Shown one piece after another: positions 20,016 through 29,229 of a DNA stretch of 41,978 nucleotides. Numbering within the stretch: the stretch's first letter is position 1; each line of letters starts with the position of its first letter. The translations under genes and the position numbers were made by a program. The stretch spans positions 22,968,427-23,010,404 of the forward strand of contig CM055113.1 of assembly GCA_029204225.1 (NCBI GenBank), given 5' to 3'. Below the pieces are notes generated by a model. The model made no database searches, was not told the origin of the DNA, and was given only the letters and a program-made list of their open reading frames with translations. The stretch is from Diphasiastrum complanatum (lineage: Eukaryota > Streptophyta > Lycopodiopsida > Lycopodiales > Lycopodiaceae).

Positions 20016-20805
20016 GCTCTGATACCATGATAAATTTTATAGTTTTTAGGATAATAATGATTGTACTTTACAATCATAGAGAGTTATTGGTTGCTTAATC
20101 AATGGATCTATCAAGTTCTACACGTTAGATCTTGATCTAGATTCACTACACTTGGATTTAAGCAAGAGCAATGGATCAACACACCATTAATTAGTTATAG
20201 CGGCCTCACACGTGTGGAGTACTATCCACAGTATGGCCTGCACTTGAAACAACAAGTACAATAATCCTAGATAGCAATCATTCATAGAAATTACAAGACA
20301 AATGACTATAAACCTCACAAAAGTGTAGAATGCAACAGTCTCATCAATCTTCTTAGCAAATGATGATACTTTTATGGATCAAGTACATCCACGAGTCTGG
20401 TACAATCCAGCAAGTCTTCACACGTGTGAGGAGTGCCACATCACTCAGATCTATCCATTTGATCCATCCTTGATTCTTATCCAAAGTTGACCTTCTAGAA
20501 TATGGCTAAAATCCAAAAAGCTAGTCTCCTAGAATATAAGAATATTCCCTACAAAATAGGATCTAAGGAAAATGGTCAACTCTTATCTTCTAGTACTCTA
20601 TACACACGTGTGAATATCCACTTGCCATGTGGGAGAATTTACTCATGCACATGCAAGGAAAAACTAATATCTAGGTGACTAGTCAACCTGACTAAAAACT
20701 AGTCATATCATGTGCACACTAACTAGATTGATACAAATCAAGTTAGATATATACAAGCATGAAAAGTACATCCTTTCACACGTGGGAACGGGCTCCACAC
20801 GTGTG
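19856..20805. promoter_or_regulatory. Cluster of CACACGTGTG palindromes (G-box core)
   Basis: The perfect 10-base palindrome CACACGTGTG occurs at 19856, 20208, 20419, 20603 and 20796, with a near copy CACACGTGGG at 20777. Most are preceded by TT or TC (TTCACACGTGTG). The core CACGTG is the plant G-box, known to be bound by bZIP and bHLH factors. Regulation of the LTR by such factors is inference. Confidence 0.75.
20016..20027 (-). promoter_or_regulatory. Copia-2 primer-binding site (tRNA-iMet type)
   Basis: The minus strand reads TGGTATCAGAGC, directly abutting the LTR end ...TTTATCA with no spacer. Confidence 0.9.
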
Positions 20806-20819
20806 AAATCAGATCATCA
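20028..20819 (-). repeat. Copia-2 5' LTR (outer end tentative)
   Basis: The inner end is fixed by the PBS: the plus strand starts TGATAAATTTTA at 20028. The outer end is a guess at ...GATCATCA (20819), which would give TGAT/ATCA termini. No second LTR survives for comparison. It holds five of the six perfect CACACGTGTG palindromes described in the next entry. Confidence 0.65.
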
Positions 20820-20885
20820 GCATTATTCTAATGTTTGATCAATATTTACAAAACCAATGTTAAGTGAGAAGTGACAATTTTCAAA

Positions 20886-21079
20886 AGGGTTTAGGGTTTA
20901 GGGCTAAGGTTTAAGAATTTAGGATTTAGGATTTAGGATTTAAGGACTAGGATTTAGGGCTTAGGGTTTACAATTAAGGTGCAAGGGTTTAGATTTTAAG
21001 ATTTAGGACTTAGGGTTTAGGGTTTAGAGTTTAGGGTTTAGGGTTTAGGGTTTAGGGTTTAGGTTTAAGGGCTAAGGGC
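20886..21079 (+). repeat. Degenerate telomere-like (TTTAGGG)n array
   Basis: About 190 bp of TTTAGGG repeats with many variants (TTTAGGA, TTTAAGG, CTAAGG). The purest run is at 21014-21062. It lies between the outer end of the Copia-2 LTR and element A, inside retroelement DNA, so it is an interstitial array rather than a chromosome end. Confidence 0.9.
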
Positions 21080-21474
21080 TTTGTGAAAAATCCAACAACT
21101 TCACACATGTGGAGAACCACAACAAATATGTGAATGATCTTGACCATGCCTTGTGGTGGCACACAGATCATCTGTAGAGCAATCCTGCAATCTATCACAA
21201 GATTTGAGGCTAGATCACAATCTAGAATTCTACAAATCAAAGCAAAATAATTTCTCACAAATAGAGAGAATACATAACCAAAATAATGTATGAAGAAGAC
21301 ATCAATCTAGAGAGAATATCAAAACAAGCAAAATAGCATGAGATCCAATTTTGACATTATGACATTACCAAAGCTTGATTCATCATTAGATATGAATGAG
21401 AATGATATGTACATATATAGGAGAGCCAAAATTTGTGGTACTCCTTGCATTCAATGCATTCCCTACACCTAATC
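21080..21474 (+). other. LTR- or leader-like sequence upstream of element A
   Basis: No gene. It has a CACACATGTGG motif (21094), a TATA-like TACATATATAGG (21408-21419) and AGAGAGAATAT repeats. A similar stretch (CACACATGTGG, GAGAGAGAA, GTACATATAGA) occurs at 25985-26340, suggesting both are remains of one LTR family. Confidence 0.4.
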
Positions 21475-22759
21475 AAGTTCATGCACCTCAGCCAAGGAGA
21501 CTTGGGAAACTCTTAAGTCCATTCATGAAGGGAGGATCAAGTCAAGAGGGAGGAGCAAGAACAGTTTTTCTCAAGCCTTCACCAAGGACAAATCAAAGAA
21601 CAAAGACTATGGTGGAGTAGAAGATGATTCAACTCATTCCTCTAACTTCAAGAAGAAGACTCAAGAAGATCAAGCCAATTTTACCATAGAAGACTCACAT
21701 GCAAGTTGTGGAGAGGCATCTCTCATGATGTGTAGTTTCTCCTCTTTATCCTTTAATGATGTACCTTGGTATATTGATAGTGGAGCCACAACTCACATGA
21801 GTTGCTCCAAGGATTCTTTTGTTTCTATTGAATTTGTTCTAGATCCTAAGAAATCAATATACACTACAGTTGGTGATGCATGTGCAATTGAAGGTGTTGG
21901 AAGTTGTTCCTTGAAGCTTGCATCTTCTATGACTTTTACACTTTCCAATGTACTTTATGTTCCTAATCTCACAAAGAATGTGATTAGTGTTGGAAAGTTA
22001 TTTGATGATGGTTTTGAAGTGGAATTCAATGTCAATAGTTGTTTCATAAATAAAGAAGATAAGATCCTTGCATGTGGATCTAGATATGGAGGCATTTTCA
22101 AGCTAGATGTGCATGAAAATGCAAGTGCATGTGATGTTGCATTGATGACTTATGTTTCCAAGGAGGAGCTATGGCATAGAAAGTTGCATGTTTCCAATTT
22201 CAGATCTATGCCTATTATAGTCAATGAGATCAAGCCAAGAGTGGCTTATTCTATGGCAAAATCACATATGGATCCATATTTGATGTCTTCTACCAAGACA
22301 AAACATCCTATGGAGTTGGAACATTCGGATGTTCATCTTTCTTTATCAGTAAGCAAGGGAGGTGTTTCTTGCTTTGCATATACACTTGATGGTTCCACAA
22401 GTTACATTTGGCTAAGTCTTGTCTCTTCAAGTTTTATGATGCACGTGTATGTTCCATCATGCAAAACTTTATGGAGTTATGGAGCTAATGAAAGGAGTGC
22501 ACTATATGGAGTCTTGTTCAATTATAAGCCTAAGGTTGTGTACCTTAGTATTATTGAAGATTATTGCTTTGCATGTGGTTTCTTGGAAGGAAAGAAGGAT
22601 GTAGATCTTAGTCTATGGATCAATGTTGGATGCTTATCCACCAAGGAAGGCTACATAGACTTTACACTCTCTATCTTGAAGGTGTCTGAGCACGGAGATT
22701 TTTTTGAATTTGAAGATCTATTTTCTATCTTGGAAGTGGCCGAGAGCACAGTACTCTAA
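21475..22759 (+). CDS. Gag tail, protease and eroded integrase of element A
   Basis: The frame is open from 21475, though the first Met is at 21725. The N-terminus carries a Gag fragment (AKETWETLKSIHEG), then Lys/Ser-rich sequence without a zinc knuckle. Counting from Met 21725, the protease motif WYIDSGATTHMS is at residues 15-26, with the flap-like VLYVPNLTKNVISVGKL at about 76-92. The GAG-preIN part follows (ELWHRKLHVSNF at about 147). The integrase core starts with LEHSDVHLSLSVSKGG (first Asp kept). After that the usual DDYSR, RSDNGGEF and ERKN motifs are lost, and the last ~120 residues match nothing I know. The frame stays open for 421 codons despite this, which is unusual for a decayed pol. 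Confidence 0.75.
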
Positions 22760-22782
22760 GAGCATCACAAGTCATTGCTATT

Positions 22783-23608
22783 GTGAGTAATCAAGTTGTG
22801 CTGGGGTCGAGGTTTGAGGAGGAGTATCCTCAACATGCATGTCCAAGAAGATCTTCTTTATTGAACAAGGCCGAGTCCTTGAGGATCTTATTTCATGGAA
22901 AAGAAAGGATAAGTGAAGGTGTTATTCATTCTATTCTACTCACCTATGGATCTCTTTCTTTTATTGATGATGTATCTTGCTTAGTTGAGATTTGCTTCTC
23001 AAAGATCAAGTAAGACAATTCTAGTTTTGAATGAAGTCTTTAGTTTGGAATTAATTCTTGTCATTTCTGACTTGATTACGTTTCCAAAACATCTAGAAAG
23101 CAAGATATTGTATCATCATTTGTATGCTCGTAAATTGAGTAAGAGCAAGTATGAGTTTAGTACTCATAGTTTGAAAAAAGGAGTTTTTTCATGTTTTGAG
23201 GCAAATTGTGAATTTCTTTTGAGAGTAAGTGAAACATCCAGTGAGGACACTTACATCCTTAATGAAGTATTTAGCCTCAATTTGATCAAGTTAGAGTATG
23301 GTTTCAAAATTAGAGCCATTTTGGATAGAGTTCATAGTGTTTGGACTAATGAAGCTAGTGTGCTTAATCTTGAATATTTCTCAAGGTATAATCTTGATCT
23401 ATTTGATCTTTGTGGTCATTATGAGGCTTGGAGGCCTCAAATTTTTCAGATTTTGGTGCAGCCAACTTCATGCATGTGGACTTTGCAAACCCAAGATCGA
23501 CATCAAGCATGGAGGAGGCACATTGGCATAGTAACAGATTGGTGGAATATTTTTTCGAAGGCATTTGGAAAGATTTCTATCAAAGAGATCTTATCATGGT
23601 TATGGTAA
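22783..23608 (+). CDS. Unrecognised conserved ORF between integrase and PPT (element A)
   Basis: Two overlapping frames (22783-23013 and 22985-23608) join, apart from one indel, into a protein of about 260 residues. Element B keeps one open frame across this point (31359-31727), so the original was continuous. Notable features are GKERISEG and DDVSCLVEIC near the start. A motif LNEVFSL occurs twice: VLNEVFSLELILV and, about 80 residues on, ILNEVFSLNLIKL, suggesting an internal duplication. The C-terminus includes DLCGHYEAW and a Trp-rich end. It has no signal peptide or clear membrane segment. It is not RT, RNase H, integrase or a known envelope-like protein as far as I can tell. Confidence 0.5.
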
Positions 23609-23752
23609 GGGTGCTGCTATGATGGATTCTTTGATTATCTTCAATTCAAATTCACAGCAAAGAATCCACACACAAAAAGTTTCTTCATCAACAATTCGAC
23701 CAACCTTAGAGGATTTCATGTTCAAGTGATCAAGCCAAGTTGATAACTTTTT

Positions 23753-23760
23753 AGGAGGAG
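23753..23760 (+). other. Element A polypurine tract
   Basis: AGGAGGAG directly before the LTR start TGTGAAGAAT. Element B has AGGAG in the same place (33391-33395). Confidence 0.75.
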
Positions 23761-23959
23761 TGTGAAGAATAAAAAGCTATCCAACTTGTCTATAGGGGTT
23801 GATAAGGAAAATCATCTTGCTTGTGCATTTACAAGTTGTAAATATCATTTTCTAGCATGTACAAACTCGAGCTACATGACATGCACAATGTCTAGATGGT
23901 CATATTTCACTTTGTTCCATTGTATATACCAAAGGTATGTGAATTGAGCACATGACCTT
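23761..23959 (+). repeat. Element A 3' LTR, truncated
   Basis: It matches 33396-33603 (start TGTGAAGAATAAAAAG, end GAGCACATGACCTT) with few differences; the element B/Copia-3 copy has an extra GGACTATA block. It breaks off at about 23959, where an unrelated copia RT fragment begins. Confidence 0.85.
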
Positions 23960-25033
23960 GCCTCCAGGGAGGAAGGCGATCGGAAGCAAATGGATTTTCA
24001 AGGTAAAATATGCAGCAAACATAGGAGTGGACAGATTTAAGGCACGCTTGGTAGCAAGGGGTTTCAACCAGATTGAAGGGGTAGATTACCAAGAGACATT
24101 TGCGCCAGTGATGAAGATGAATTCATTCAGATTACTATTAGCATGGGCAACAGGAATGAACATGGAAATAGAGCAAATGGACATGAAGACGACATTCTTA
24201 CATGGGAAATTAGAGGAGGAAGTGTATATGCACCAACCGGCAGACTTCGATGACGGAACAGGAAGGGTATGACGCTTGAAGAAAGCATTGTATGGATTAA
24301 AACAATCCTCAAGAATGTGGAACTTAAAGATTGATGAGTTTTTCTTGAGCATTGGTTTCAAGCACTGCCATTCAGATAACAGTGTATACATTCTCAAGGA
24401 AGAAGAGGTATTCATGGTCATTGCTCTGTATGTGGATGATATCATCATTATTGAAGACAACAAAGGAAAAGTGAAGGACATAAAAGAATCACTCAAGGGG
24501 AGGTTTGAAATGAATGATATGGGAGAAATACATTATTGCTTGGGGATTCAAGTCAAGAGAGACAAGAAAAAAGGGGTGACATGGATGGGGCAGGAAAAGT
24601 TCATAAGTAACATCGTCAAGAAATTCAAAATGCAAGAGGCATTTCTTGTGAGCACCCCTTTAGACCCAAGCATTAGTCTGAGCTTGGAGATGTGCCCTAC
24701 AAGTCAGCAAGAGAGGGAAGAGATATGCCAATGTCCTTATAGGGGATTGGTAGGATCGTTGATGTATGCTATGATAAGCACCCGACCAGACATTGCAACG
24801 ACAATGACGAAGCTCAGTCAATTTCTAACGGATCTAGGTGAAGAACACTTGGAGGCAGGTAAGAGGGTAATCAAATACCTGAAGGGAACCAAGGATTTTG
24901 GATTGGTAGAAGATGAACAAGGGCGGTACTAGGATATGCTGATTTAGACTAGGCAAGGGATCAAGATGACAGGAGATCCAATGTGGATATGTATTTATGG
25001 TAGGAGGAAGATGTGTGAGTTGGTCAAATACAT
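23960..25033 (+). pseudogene. Copia RT with RNase H start, plus strand
   Basis: From LPPGRKAIGSKWIFKVKY (the usual RT beginning) through QMDMKTTFLHGKLEEEVYM (motif A Asp kept), KKALYGLKQSSRMWN, LYVDDIIIIED (YVDD kept), MGEIHYCLGIQV, YRGLVGSLMYAMISTRPDIA and KGTKDFGLV. RNase H then begins (GYADLD) but carries TAG codons in place of Trp and breaks off at about 25033. A single in-frame TGA at 24270-24272 lies just before the YGLKQ motif; the frame is otherwise continuous from 23952 to 24932. Its 5' end meets the truncated element A LTR. No LTR of its own is attached. Confidence 0.9.
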
Positions 25034-25037
25034 AAAA

Positions 25038-25098
25038 CTGAGTATGTACAAGAATAAAAAGTAAAAAGCCAATATGTGACTAATTTGAGTCGTCATAT
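25038..25098. repeat. Direct repeat, copy 1 (other copy 28047-28112)
   Basis: Both copies share TATGTACAAGAA, AAAAGTAAAAAG and ATGTGACTAATTTGAGTCGT in the same order. They lie 3 kb apart in the same orientation. The second copy forms the C-terminal codons of the 28064-28606 frame, so the first may be a displaced end of that same gene or element. Confidence 0.65.
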
Positions 25099-25765
25099 AT
25101 CTTCGCCCTCGGATTCAGCAGGACCCTCTGATGACGATTTCGAAGAATAAGTCTGTCCCGCCAGCATCATCAGGTACTTTTCTTCATTATAAGTAGGATT
25201 ACATTAGTGCTTGTAGGCTCGTTTATGCATCCTGTAAAGAAATTCACATTCAATATTACAAAAAAAAACTCCAATTTCTTTTGTCACATTTATGTTCAAA
25301 TGTCAACTCTGCATACATTCTTGCTTGTAGAGGCCCTAAGATCTTCAACTTATGGGTGAAGAATGTTCCATGTTGAAGATTTTCCATGTAATCTTCAAAT
25401 TGATTGTCTCCTCTTTATCTGGGTAAATGCAAGGATATAATCTCCTTAGAGATGGGTAAATAATCCAGTTTGGCATATATATATACTAATTGAACGCTTA
25501 GCAAAGTCATGGCCACTCTTTTAATTAGTTATCTTTTCTTTTATAAGTCCATCAATTAATCCACAAATCATCAATACATCGGGTGTTACAATTCAATCTT
25601 CCGCTTACTGTGCTCACTCCTTTTTCTCTGTCAGAATGGCTGATCATGGCGTAGTCAGAGATGTACTTTTAGTACATTGGATTTATTAATGCAATATAAT
25701 ATCCATTGTAAATTTTGATGGGCCCAAAAGGAGCTATTAGCCTTAAGAATAAATGATCATGAATG
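25099..25765. other. Unannotated stretch
   Basis: No coding potential recognised. It is AT-rich, with a short ATATATATA run near 25480. Confidence 0.4.
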
Positions 25766-25975
25766 TATTATTGAAGGTGTTGGGAGTATTCCTTTAAAGC
25801 TTGCATCTTCTAAAGTTTTACTTCTTGCCAATGTTCTTCATGTTCCTAAACTCTCAAAAAACTTGATTAGTGTTGGTAAATTGCTTGATCACGGACTTGA
25901 TGTGAAATTCAATATCAATACTTGTACTATTAAAAAAGGTGATAAGATCCTTGCACATGGATCTAGATGTGGTTG
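25766..25975 (+). pseudogene. Copia protease fragment
   Basis: It encodes IIEGVGSIPLKLASSKVLLL, then VLHVPKLSKNLISVGKLLDH, and ends near KILAHGSRC. This corresponds to 21885-22090 of element A (IEGVGSCSLKLASS, VLYVPNLTKNVISVGKL, KILACGSRYG). The catalytic DSG is upstream and missing. Both ends are abrupt. It is a related but separate copy. Confidence 0.8.
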
Positions 25976-26520
25976 TGAAAATTCACACATGTGGGAGTGC
26001 CCTAATGTGTGAAATTGATCTCCTAAGCTTGGCTCATGCACTATAGATCCACCTATTGATTGAAATCCAAGATCAATGACAAGATCTAAGGCAAAAAGAC
26101 CATTCTACATGCATTCATTCATTACCAAAAGGTGTTTCACACATGTGGAAGACTTCATGAAATAAACTAAGTCCCAAAAAGCTCCTCTCCTCGGATAGAG
26201 AGAGAAAATACCACTTTTGGGCTCATCTAGAGAGAGAAGACAATACATCAAAATTGGCAAATCTCCAAATTGACTCAAAAAACTCATAGATCTCTCATAC
26301 ATTAATGAAGGGAATGAAAGTACATATAGAAACTCGTGGAGATCCAAGCTTAATTCCTATTGGACCCCTTAAACATAGCCTCTCTAATCCTATTGGATGA
26401 GTGATGCAGCATCCCTCACTTTTGATTAGACCCTTCCAACACATCTCTCTCTTATGATTGGACCCTTTGACTTTTGCCACCACATAGGGTGCATCACTCA
26501 TCAAACCTAAACTTGGTAAT
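25976..26520. repeat. Probable LTR relic with CACATGTG motifs
   Basis: It follows the protease fragment abruptly. It contains TTCACACATGTGG twice (25986, 26130), GAGAGAGAA runs and a GTACATATAGAA element, all resembling 21080-21420. No gene is seen; open frames here lack known motifs. Short phrases around TATTGGA and GGACCCTT recur at 26360-26470. Confidence 0.4.
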
Positions 26521-27160
26521 CCAAAGACGGGTGATAATGCTGCTCGACATTGATGAAGACTCTAGCATTACTTTTGAAGACTCTCCTCCTGCAAATTGCT
26601 TTTCAAACATGGAAGAGGTTAGTTCTAAAGAACTAGAACCCAAACAACCTAATTCAATAGAATTTATTAACCCGTCGCTTTGTGATCTTCCGGCATTCAA
26701 ATTATCAACAATTTCGTTAATGATTTGTGCGGGTCTATACTTGTAGAGCTTTATTATGTCTCTGTATTACGGAATCTCTTTGATGTAGAAATTTTGCTCA
26801 TAATTATATAAAGGAAAGCTCTGATATTACTGCATCTTTGGATTTGAATGTTGTTTTTGTTTATATTACAACATGATTGTTTCATTGCCATGCATAATTT
26901 GCAATTGCTCTTACAATATCTTGATAGCAATTCTCATGTTGTCTGGTCCAATGAAATTCTCCTTCAGATTTTAAAAGGTTCTCCAGAATTGTAATTTTCT
27001 GTTCAAACAAGAGAATAAACCTTCTAAAATAACTAACCTATCCAAGGAATATTCTAAGTGAATGTTAATCTTGAATACTTCTAAAGAAATTTCTTCTGGA
27101 CATCTCAAATCATATTCCTTGAACCACAGACAAATAATTTCCACGGGCTATATCTCCTTC
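26521..27160. other. Unannotated stretch
   Basis: A plus-strand frame 26474-26746 (VSSKELEPKQPNSIEFINPS) is open but matches nothing I know and overlaps a minus frame of similar length. I see no other features. Confidence 0.3.
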
Positions 27161-27179
27161 TCCCCGACAACGGCATCAA
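27161..27179 (-). promoter_or_regulatory. Relic primer-binding site (tRNA-Asp type)
   Basis: The minus strand reads TTGATGCCGTTGTCGGGGA. The common plant tRNA-Asp PBS is TGGCGCCGTTG-C/T-CGGGGA, so 14 bases match without a gap. It implies that a Tat/Athila-like or similar gypsy LTR once lay on the higher-coordinate side (27180 onward). Confidence 0.6.
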
Positions 27180-27566
27180 AATTTGGCTTATGTCATGACT
27201 CACCGAATTAGTTTATTAGATATTTAAAGTAGTATTTGAGATGTCATTCTCCAAATAGAGAGAATTAGCAACATAATAATCGTGAAAATTGCCATTCAGT
27301 GTAAAAGACAAATAACTGGTTATCAACTGATATTTAACACAGGCGGCCAATACAGCCCTTCAATATTTAAACAATGATTTAACTATTTTCTGATAGAACT
27401 TCAATATTGGTTCTCTCCCCATGCATTCACTATGCATGACCACTGTTTGATTGAGTGGTTAGATTAATAAACTACACATATAGCCTGAGTAATCTAAAGA
27501 ATTCTCATAATGTAATCTGTAATCATGACTTGACAATTAAGCATACCCTGCAAATGACTCGGAGAA
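27180..27566 (-). other. Possible LTR remains next to the tRNA-Asp-type site
   Basis: No gene. Position next to the PBS is the only reason to suspect an LTR; no second copy is present in the window to confirm it. Confidence 0.25.
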
Positions 27567-27639
27567 TCACACATCCCCTCCCATTTTGTCTCTCATAATA
27601 TAACAGATTTCACAACGATGGTAGTGTGGATTAACCATC

Positions 27640-27848
27640 CAAATCCAAGTTTCTGCTTCTGGTGACCACCTTCTACTGTCTGTTTTACCATCTTCGTTAA
27701 AATCAAATGTTACAAAATGTAAATTGTGTTCTGTAACTGCACTGACACTTGCCATAATGGATGCATGCGATGCCATTCTACATCATTTGTTGAATTGACA
27801 ATTGTTGTCACCAACACCAATAGACTAGCCTAGAAGTGGTCGTCTTCT
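27640..27848 (-). repeat. Duplicated exon copy, downstream
   Basis: Nearly identical to 28988-29184. On the minus strand both encode MASHASIMASVSAV, EHNL and FDFNEDGKTDSRRWSPEA, preceded by ~70 bp of the same upstream sequence. The homology ends at GCTTCTGG on one side and GGTCGTCTTC on the other. This copy is separated from its twin by about 1.1 kb containing the 28064-28606 frame. Confidence 0.85.
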
Positions 27849-27923
27849 GACCCTAGATCGGATCAGATCGGGTCTAAAGATATTTTGACCCTAGATCGGA
27901 TCAGATCGGGTCTAAAAATATTT
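27848..27923. repeat. Two tandem 38-bp units
   Basis: TGACCCTAGATCGGATCAGA... repeats at 27848 and 27886 with one change. It lies exactly at the edge of the exon duplication. Confidence 0.85.
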
Positions 27924-28063
27924 CGATAGCCAAAATCCGATACTTACCGAAATCCGACCTAGTCAAAATTCGACCTGGATCAATTTTACACTTAGAACTT
28001 TTAAAGTCTGAAATTCTATAAAACTTAAAAAAAATCAAATACATAAAAAGTATGTACAAGAAG

Positions 28064-28606
28064 TTAAAAGTAAAAAGTCATTATGTGACTAATTTGAGTC
28101 GTCACATATGCATATAACTTTCTTGAATCAAAAATGTGTTGCAAGTGCCTGTCTCTCCATCCAATGTAGCGATCACGCATTCTACTGTCCGTAGTCCTCT
28201 CTATTACATGTTTGAGGTCATCACATGTCTTGCATTTGGACATTCTTTGTCTTTTTGGAGTCTTCACATGTCGAAACTCTCGTCTCCACATTCGATAAAG
28301 TGTGGGTTTGGAGATTGTGGACATGCCACTATCTATAAGTCGTGTGTTTATTGGTTTGAAGACATCACCTTTACGCATGCCGAGAGGGAGATGATGTTCG
28401 CAAAGAACAACACCATTCTTTGACATATGTTGCAGATGCAGTTGAGGTAGCGCATGCTTTTCTAAAATCCCACGCATCATAGCTAATCTGTTTGATGAAT
28501 CTTCACGTTGTTTGAAAGTGCCAGTATTTCCATGAAATTTGTACACGATATTATAATGTGCTTCCACAATTACTTTCCAGAATATTCCATGGAAAAGTCC
28601 TAGCAA
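28064..28606 (-). pseudogene. DUF7869-like gene relic (tentative)
   Basis: A 180-residue frame. The middle reads TLYRMWRREFRHVKTPKRQR followed by MSKCKTCDDLKHVIE and RDRYIGWRDRHLQHIFDSRK. This pattern (W-x-x-x-F-x-H-V, basic residues, K-C-x-x-C-x-x-L, then R-x-x-H-L-x-x-x-x-x-R-x-x-Y) resembles the region before the catalytic-like domain of proteins annotated with DUF7869, which are widespread in plants and protists and often look transposon-derived. That assignment is from memory and unverified. The C-terminal domain is missing; the frame ends in the direct repeat at 28047-28112. It lies on the same strand as the MASHAS exon at 28883-29113, so they may be exons of one gene. Confidence 0.4.
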
Positions 28607-28882
28607 ATCTTGATATGCTTAAAAGCACACAACTTTACCAACAATTGTAGGTCTTAAGCATAATTTAGAGTCCTCAAAAATATTAGAATGTGTTGTATTT
28701 GATTTATCTTATTCATTAAGAAAATATGAGAACATCTGCAACAAGTTGTTATGTTTGTCAGCCCCCCACTTTTTTCACACACCTAGTCACAAGTATGCGC
28801 ATTCGGTGATTTATCAAATGCACAATTTTTTATAGCATGGTTTCATAAGATTTTCGCGTATATTTTGTAATGTCAAAATATA

Positions 28883-29113
28883 CTAAGTTTTGTTTAGAGT
28901 AACGTAAACAAGTACACGTTTTCTCCTAAAACTTTGAGAACCTCCAAAAGGTACCGGCACTTGAGACTCTGTTGGTAAGTTTTCATTTTTTGCTTCTGGT
29001 GACCACCTTCTACTGTCTGTTTTACCATCTTCGTTAAAATCAAATGCTACAAAATCTAAATTGTGTTCTATAACTGCACTGACACTTGCCATAATGGATG
29101 CATGCGATGCCAT
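28883..29113 (-). pseudogene. Exon of unknown gene, upstream copy
   Basis: 76 residues: MASHASIMASVSAVIEHNLD, then FDFNEDGKTDSRRWSPEAKN. After the segment duplicated at 27640-27848 it continues differently (LPTESQVPVPFGGSQSFRRK). In the other copy the same reading frame continues ETWIWMVNPHYH. One or both may pass an exon boundary at SPEA. It precedes the 28064-28606 frame on the same strand. I do not recognise the protein. Confidence 0.35.
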
Positions 29114-29229
29114 TCTACATCATTTGATGAATTGACAATTGTTGTCACCAACACCAATAGACTGGCCCAGAAGTGGTCGTCTTCGATTTTTGCGACTCTC
29201 AAATATTGCCCCAACATCGTCCACTCCTA

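Larger units (their letters stand above)
18367..20819 (-). mobile_element. Copia-2: 5' part of a Ty1/copia element
   Basis: In element order on the minus strand: 5' LTR (20028 to about 20819), PBS (20016-20027), leader (19441-20015), gag with zinc knuckle, and the start of protease. It ends at about 18430, shortly after the protease DSG motif, and no integrase, RT or 3' LTR follows. The truncation is next to AT-rich sequence. It is a different copia family from Copia-1, although the Gag N-termini are similar. Confidence 0.88.
21475..23959 (+). mobile_element. Element A: RT-less copia derivative with an extra ORF
   Basis: A plus-strand unit with a Gag tail joined to protease and a degraded integrase (21475-22759), an unrecognised conserved ORF region (22790-23610), a PPT (23753-23760) and the first ~200 bp of a 3' LTR (23761-23959). 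No RT or RNase H lies between the integrase part and the PPT. A second copy, element B (31246-33395), has the same order from the end of the integrase ORF through the same PPT and LTR, so the RT-less layout is inherited rather than a private deletion. The LTR is shared with Copia-3. It is therefore a good candidate non-autonomous element. Confidence 0.7.

Noticed and set aside
20886-21079. Chromosome end
   Set aside because: The array is short and degenerate and has retroelement DNA on both sides.
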